From contig JADGJG010000877.1 in assembly GCA_027596195.1 (NCBI GenBank), forward strand, positions 1 through 11,469: DNA of 11,469 bases, given 5' to 3'. This DNA is from Podochytrium sp. JEL0797. Its lineage: Eukaryota; Chytridiomycota; Chytridiomycetes; Chytridiales; Chytriomycetaceae. The notes under the pieces are model-generated. The model saw only the letters and a list, made by a program, of their open reading frames with translations. It did not search any database and had not been told where the DNA came from. The position numbers were made by a program, and so were the translations under genes. Below, in pieces: positions 7,971 through 11,469 of this stretch (positions are counted from its first letter, which is position 1; each line of letters opens with the position of its first letter).

Positions 7971-8956
7971 TTACACAAGTCCCGGATGTTCCGCATCAAA
8001 CCGATCCAAATCCTCCTTCATGGCATCCCACTCGCGATCCCCCTCCAAATTGGGCGCCGGAATCTTTTCCCAAGCTTCCGCAAATTCGTCCACATAAGCT
8101 GTCGTTGCTGAAGAAAGACTCCCAGAGCGTCCTCGTTTTGCAGGGTTGAAGTGCGGGTCTTCGAATGCAGGGTCTGGGCGGTACCATCCTTCTTCGCGTG
8201 CGCGTTTGTGACGGTCTCGGTCTTCTTCGATGCGACGCATGATTTCTTTGCTGGTGAAGGCTCGTTCTCCGGGGCTGTTGTGTTTGATTCCGCATTCAAT
8301 TTTATGTTCGATCGGAATAGGATGTTTTCGGGGGGGGGGAAGGCACTCACGTAATGGTTGGTTTTGTGAGAAGGTCTGAAATGCGTCGTTCAACGGGGTC
8401 CAGGATTTCAGAATGGAAGATGCTTTTTGCGCGCCATACTTTGATGCACTTTTTGACCTGGAATTCGAGGGGAGGTACGGGGTGTGAGACCAGAGTGGGC
8501 AGTCAAAGAAAGTACAACACAAACCATCGGTGCATTCACCGGCTCCTTCTCCGGCACAATCTCCTGCACAATCTCGGCCAGATCCTTTGCCACAAGGTCC
8601 AACCAATCGCTCGGATCATTCCGCTTCCGCGAGGCCTGGCAAATGTTGTCGAGAATGTACAGCAGGGGAAGGCGGTTGAGCGTGGCAGTGGCAGCGAGGC
8701 GGTCGCGGATGCATCTGTACATGACGAGGGTGTGGCGTCGGAGACCTTTGCGCATGGCGAAGGAGGCCACGCGCCCGACGGCTTGTTGCGACTGCGACAC
8801 GGAAGCGAGGACTTCTTTGAACTGGCCTTGGTGGTGACAAGTGGTGAGTGGTGTTGGCTAGTGGGAGTGGGCTACTACTAATTAGGGACACTTACCCCGC
8901 ACTTCAAAGCCGTCCATTCCTTCGCCGTCAGAGGCATCGCTGTGGTGGTCGTCCAT
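7971..8956 (-). CDS. CTK3: CTD kinase subunit gamma (Ctk3-like)
   Basis: Four exons (8956-8896, 8826-8525, 8457-8351, 8274-7971) give 257 residues, with frames closing at every GT-AG junction. Ctk3 is the gamma subunit of CTDK-I, the cyclin-dependent kinase complex that phosphorylates Ser2 of the RNA polymerase II C-terminal repeats during elongation. Residues about 17-130 form a CID-like all-helical domain (QSQQAVGRVASFAMRKG, then LPLLYILDNICQASRK, then VKKCIKVWRAKSIF). The C-terminal part has the Ctk3-typical SKEIMRRIEEDRDRHKRARE (165-184), then a predicted disordered stretch and an acidic end. The start is the first ATG before an acidic leader (MDDHHSDASDGEGMDGFEV). The gene converges on BRE1. 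A plain CID protein of another kind is the alternative, but the helical RIEEDRDRHK box favours Ctk3. Confidence 0.8.
8083..8221 (-). repeat. Parent copy of the CTK3 3' duplication
   Basis: This segment of the last CTK3 exon encodes about residues 175-221 and is the intact partner of the decayed copy at 7801-7930. It is in frame and keeps the 11 nt that the other copy lacks. Confidence 0.7.
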
Positions 8957-9141
8957 GGTTTTTTGATTTGTTTTTTTTTGGTCGGCCAAAGTTCGGCCAA
9001 CCAACCACAAGGAATCCAACACAACAAGAAGTTAAATGCAAGGTGCAAAACGAAAGAGCGTATAATTGTCCCCCCAAAAAATAAGATATCAAGCAGAAAA
9101 ATCGTCCTCTCCAAACCCAACATCCCATCCTTCCAAATACT
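8957..9141 (-). promoter_or_regulatory. CTK3 upstream region with TCGGCCAA direct repeat
   Basis: The 185 bp between the AGC1 stop and the CTK3 start serve as the CTK3 promoter and the AGC1 terminator. Two copies of TCGGCCAA (+ strand 8982-8989 and 8993-9000) lie 11 bp apart, about one helical turn, some 25-45 bp before the ATG. A T-run on the + strand (8971-8979) follows. A transcription-factor role for the repeat is a guess. Confidence 0.4.
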
Positions 9142-10732
9142 CTAAACGGTAACGTACTTGGACATGAATTGTTGGATGACCTAAGGAAAATAGATCAACG
9201 TCAGCAACGGGTTGGCGGCGAGATTCAAGAGAGAACCCCCTCGCGAGACTCGTGGACTCATAAAAAAAAAGCAACAAACCTCGAAACTCGCCAACGTGAC
9301 ACCAAACTGCGGACTTGATCTCAACACTCTCGCAACTCCACCCTTAAAAAACGCCCTCGGCCCTTCCTCAGCATAAATCTTCCGCCCGGCATCCATCAGC
9401 CCATTGTACACCGTGTCCCCAGACCTCGCGGCAACCTGCAAACGCGTCTTGATGACATCCGCAGGGGTCACGAGGTAGGCGGCAGGGATACCGGCCACGG
9501 CTCCGGAGACGAGGAGTTCACCGACACTGAGCTTCTTTCCGTTTTTGCCTTCGTGGAACACGTCCTTCTTGAGGTGGGCGTACACGGGGAAGTAGATTCC
9601 AGAAAAGGGAATGTCGCGGAGCAAGCAGGCGGCGGCGCCTTTGTAGAGTCCCATGAGACCCAGGCTGCGTACAATCTGCATGGCAGATTTTTTGGGGATT
9701 CCAGATTTCTTGGAAACTTCTCCTTGGACTAAACAAGGAGAAAATGGGGTGGTGGTTACGAAGCAAGAAAACGCGTGACAAATTGGGAATCTGAAAAAAA
9801 AATGCGAACCTTGCAGACGAATCTTGACAATTTCTAGTGGGTTCGTAAAGATGACTTGGGAAGCTCCAGCCATACCACCGGCAAGGATTTCGGCACTCAG
9901 AGGGATAGTTCCATCCGACTTTACGAGGGAGCGACGCACAAAGTCGTTAACTGTCAGCTTGATGGCCTTTTCCGGTGCGACTGATGGATTCGCGTAAACG
10001 GTTTAGAAACAGCTTACATAAGCAAGGGTAGTAACGCACCTCCAATAAGCTGTGGGCCCAATCCCGAATAGAGACCCATGAATCCTTCGTTCTTCAGAAC
10101 CTGCTTAAAACAGTCCCAACTGTTTCTATAGACAGTTTCACCAACAACCTTCCGCTGGTTCTGCATGCGAGTTTTGACCAGATCTGTTGTAGAGTAAGCA
10201 AATTGGAATGACAAAAAGGGGTCGCACCAATGGGGTAGACAAAGGTTGCGCCAATGGCACCGGCCACGGCAGCCAGGGCAAAGTTGAAGGAGGAGCGGAA
10301 GGTTTCTCTGAAGGCGGGCGAGGCGTGTGCGCCAATCAGGTCGTCGAGGGTGCGGGGCGCAAAGGCGGGGACCAGTTGCTTTGAAGGCTCCTCCTGGGCG
10401 GCGGGCGCGGCAAAGCGCGCCACAAAGGCGCGCAGCACAGCAACGTCGGTCGACGCCGCAGCGGCGAAAAGAACGGCGACTTCGCTGTTTGTGAGAAGAG
10501 GCGCGTCGCCGGCGCCTTCTTGAAGAGCCGCAAAGGCCGCCGCAGAAAGCGGCGCCGCGGCGTCCGCGCGCGAAAGAACAAGGCCAAGCTGCGGCGCAGT
10601 CTGCGCGATCCGCACGAGCGCCGAAAGAGTCGTCGCATCGACTCTAGGCGAAGAAGGAGTCTTGGCCGGCGCCGCTGTAAGCGCAATCACGGACGCGCCA
10701 AGGCCAAGACCAAGTGCAAGTTCAGGAAGCAT
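9142..10732 (-). CDS. AGC1: Mitochondrial aspartate/glutamate carrier (AGC1/aralar type, SLC25)
   Basis: Five exons (10732-10228, 10183-10040, 9980-9810, 9728-9280, 9180-9142) give 435 residues; introns are 44-99 bp and all frames close. The carrier domain (about 145-435) has the three SLC25 signatures YPIDLVK (166-172), NPLEIVK (263-269) and TPADVIK (361-367), each followed by TRMQ, IRLQ or TRLQ. The blocks [35 protein letters not shown] and [15 protein letters not shown] are those of aspartate/glutamate carriers, which exchange matrix aspartate for cytosolic glutamate plus a proton in the malate-aspartate shuttle. The N-terminal part (1-144) is Ala-rich and much shorter than the roughly 300-residue EF-hand domain of animal members. 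It shows no Ca-binding loop. An in-frame ATG at 10894 would add 54 poorly conserved residues and nearly touch the next gene; I prefer 10732. Confidence 0.85.
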
Positions 10733-10907
10733 CGGGAAACTAGAGGTGGTGGTGGGGCTGGTGCTGGTGGTGCGTGTTTGGCCGCAACCTGTCAAACTCG
10801 GAGTGAAAAAGAAAACTCGTGCCGAGAAGAAATTTCCATGCCCAACGGAAAGAAATTTCATTGTTCCAACACATGGGGGCAACGATGGTATCACAGAGAA
10901 TTCTCAT
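10733..10907 (-). promoter_or_regulatory. AGC1 upstream region
   Basis: This 175-bp gap between two minus-strand genes should hold the AGC1 promoter. Just before the preferred ATG the sense strand carries a CACCACCAGCACC-type C/A-rich run. No clear TATA box was seen. If translation began at the upstream ATG (10894), most of this gap would be coding. Confidence 0.4.
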
Positions 10908-10912
10908 TTATT
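10907..10912 (-). terminator. AATAAA polyadenylation-signal match
   Basis: AATAAA on the minus strand overlaps the TAA stop of the right-edge gene. It is a perfect match to the canonical signal and, if used, gives a 3' UTR of only a few tens of bases. Chance occurrence is possible. Confidence 0.3.
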
Positions 10913-11469
10913 GAAACCGACCCGTTGCAATCCATTGCGCATATCCCTCATATCGCACCTCTTCACTCTCATTTCGCACATTCGCTTTTTCATCTGCATC
11001 CCCGACTCCTTCGCCGCTCATGGCCACATAACGCTGGTATATATCTTCATCTCGCGTATCAATCACCGCCTGCAACGACTGTTTGGACGCGTTTGGAGCT
11101 GCCGACTGCACGTAAGCCTGGAAAATGTCAAAATCGGGGTGATGCTTCTCATGCGAACGCTTGAACGTCGCAATCTTTGGAAGCCGAGACGAGAAAACAG
11201 AGAGCGGCTTGAATTGATTCACGTATCTAGTGTAAACAAATTAGAAAAACAATGCATCCAAGAAAAACTCGAACCAACCTTTTGTACTCCTTCATCTCTC
11301 CCACAGAAACCTGCGGATCCAACAACCGCATCGACAACGCACTTGTAGTCCACCAAGGCAACGCAACCGCCGCCGCCTCCTGCTGGGCGAGCCGCGCCGG
11401 CCGGGAGGAGGGAGGGGGCGGCACCCCCACCTGCGGGGCGGCCCGCAGCGGGCCCCCCGCCCCCCCGGG
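10908..11469 (-). CDS. Unrecognised protein, 5' end outside the window
   Basis: Two exons are visible: 11469-11279 (open at the window edge) and 11226-10908, joined by a 52-bp GT-AG intron whose junction restores EYK-R-YVNQF in frame. The visible part is about 169 residues. It begins with a Pro/Gly/Ala-rich stretch (PLRAAPQVGVPPPPSSRPAR), then a helical-looking segment (LLDPQVSVGEMKEYKRYVNQF). A basic region follows (RLPKIATFKRSHEKHH), then an acidic, soluble tail that ends EGYAQWIATGRFQ. I see no transmembrane segment, zinc motif or known signature, and I do not recognise the family. The codon at the edge is in frame with no ATG before an internal Met, so the true start lies to the right. 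It is transcribed in the same direction as AGC1. Confidence 0.6.
11434..11460. repeat. GC-only inverted repeat near the window edge
   Basis: GGCCCGC (11440-11446) and GCGGGCC (11448-11454) are perfect inverted arms around a single A. Flanking CGGGG and CCCCG extend the stem past a one-base bulge. The last 30 bases are nearly all G or C. It lies in the presumed coding exon of the right-edge gene. It may simply reflect base composition. Confidence 0.5.

Noticed and set aside
10254..11348. Long plus-strand open frames rich in Arg and Lys (10520-11164, 10662-11348)
   Set aside because: They are antisense to the GC-rich AGC1 exon 1 and the right-edge gene, both of which have spliced frames with better support.
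1..11469. CRISPR array, bacterial operon, riboswitch or phage system
   Set aside because: Spliceosomal introns in every gene and eukaryotic gene content exclude these; no regular spaced repeats were seen.

Overview
The window looks like nuclear DNA of a filamentous or zoosporic fungus. The coding half holds densely packed genes cut by many short GT-AG introns (44 to 99 bp). One gene has 13 exons, which is intron-rich for a fungus. One product (Ctk3-like, with a CID domain and the C-terminal Ctk3 box) belongs to a family I know mainly from fungi. The intron density fits an early-diverging lineage such as chytrids better than a yeast, but that is inference.

Layout. Positions 1-3187 hold no intact gene. 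Inside them, 1394-2840 is an old, decayed DNA transposon of probable PIF/Harbinger type: matching terminal inverted repeats, a broken DDE transposase on the + strand, and two broken fragments of a Myb/SANT-like accessory gene on the - strand. 3188-4210 (-) is a five-exon HTATIP2/Fmp52-like NAD(P)-binding oxidoreductase. It shares a short divergent promoter region with 4408-7715 (+), a 13-exon BRE1 histone H2B ubiquitin ligase (811 residues, C-terminal RING). Tail to tail with BRE1 is 7971-8956 (-), a four-exon CTK3-like CTD kinase subunit (257 residues). Between these two stop codons lies a decayed duplicate of part of the CTK3 last exon. 9142-10732 (-) is a five-exon mitochondrial aspartate/glutamate carrier (AGC1/aralar type) with an unusually short Ala-rich N-terminal domain. 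10908-11469 (-) is the 3' part of an unrecognised gene that runs off the right edge.

Function. BRE1 (H2B monoubiquitination) and CTK3 (RNA polymerase II CTD Ser2 kinase complex) both act in transcription elongation and are convergent neighbours. The oxidoreductase and the carrier are both probably mitochondrial. All gene models were spliced by hand: the reading frame closes across every proposed junction, but no transcript or database evidence was available.
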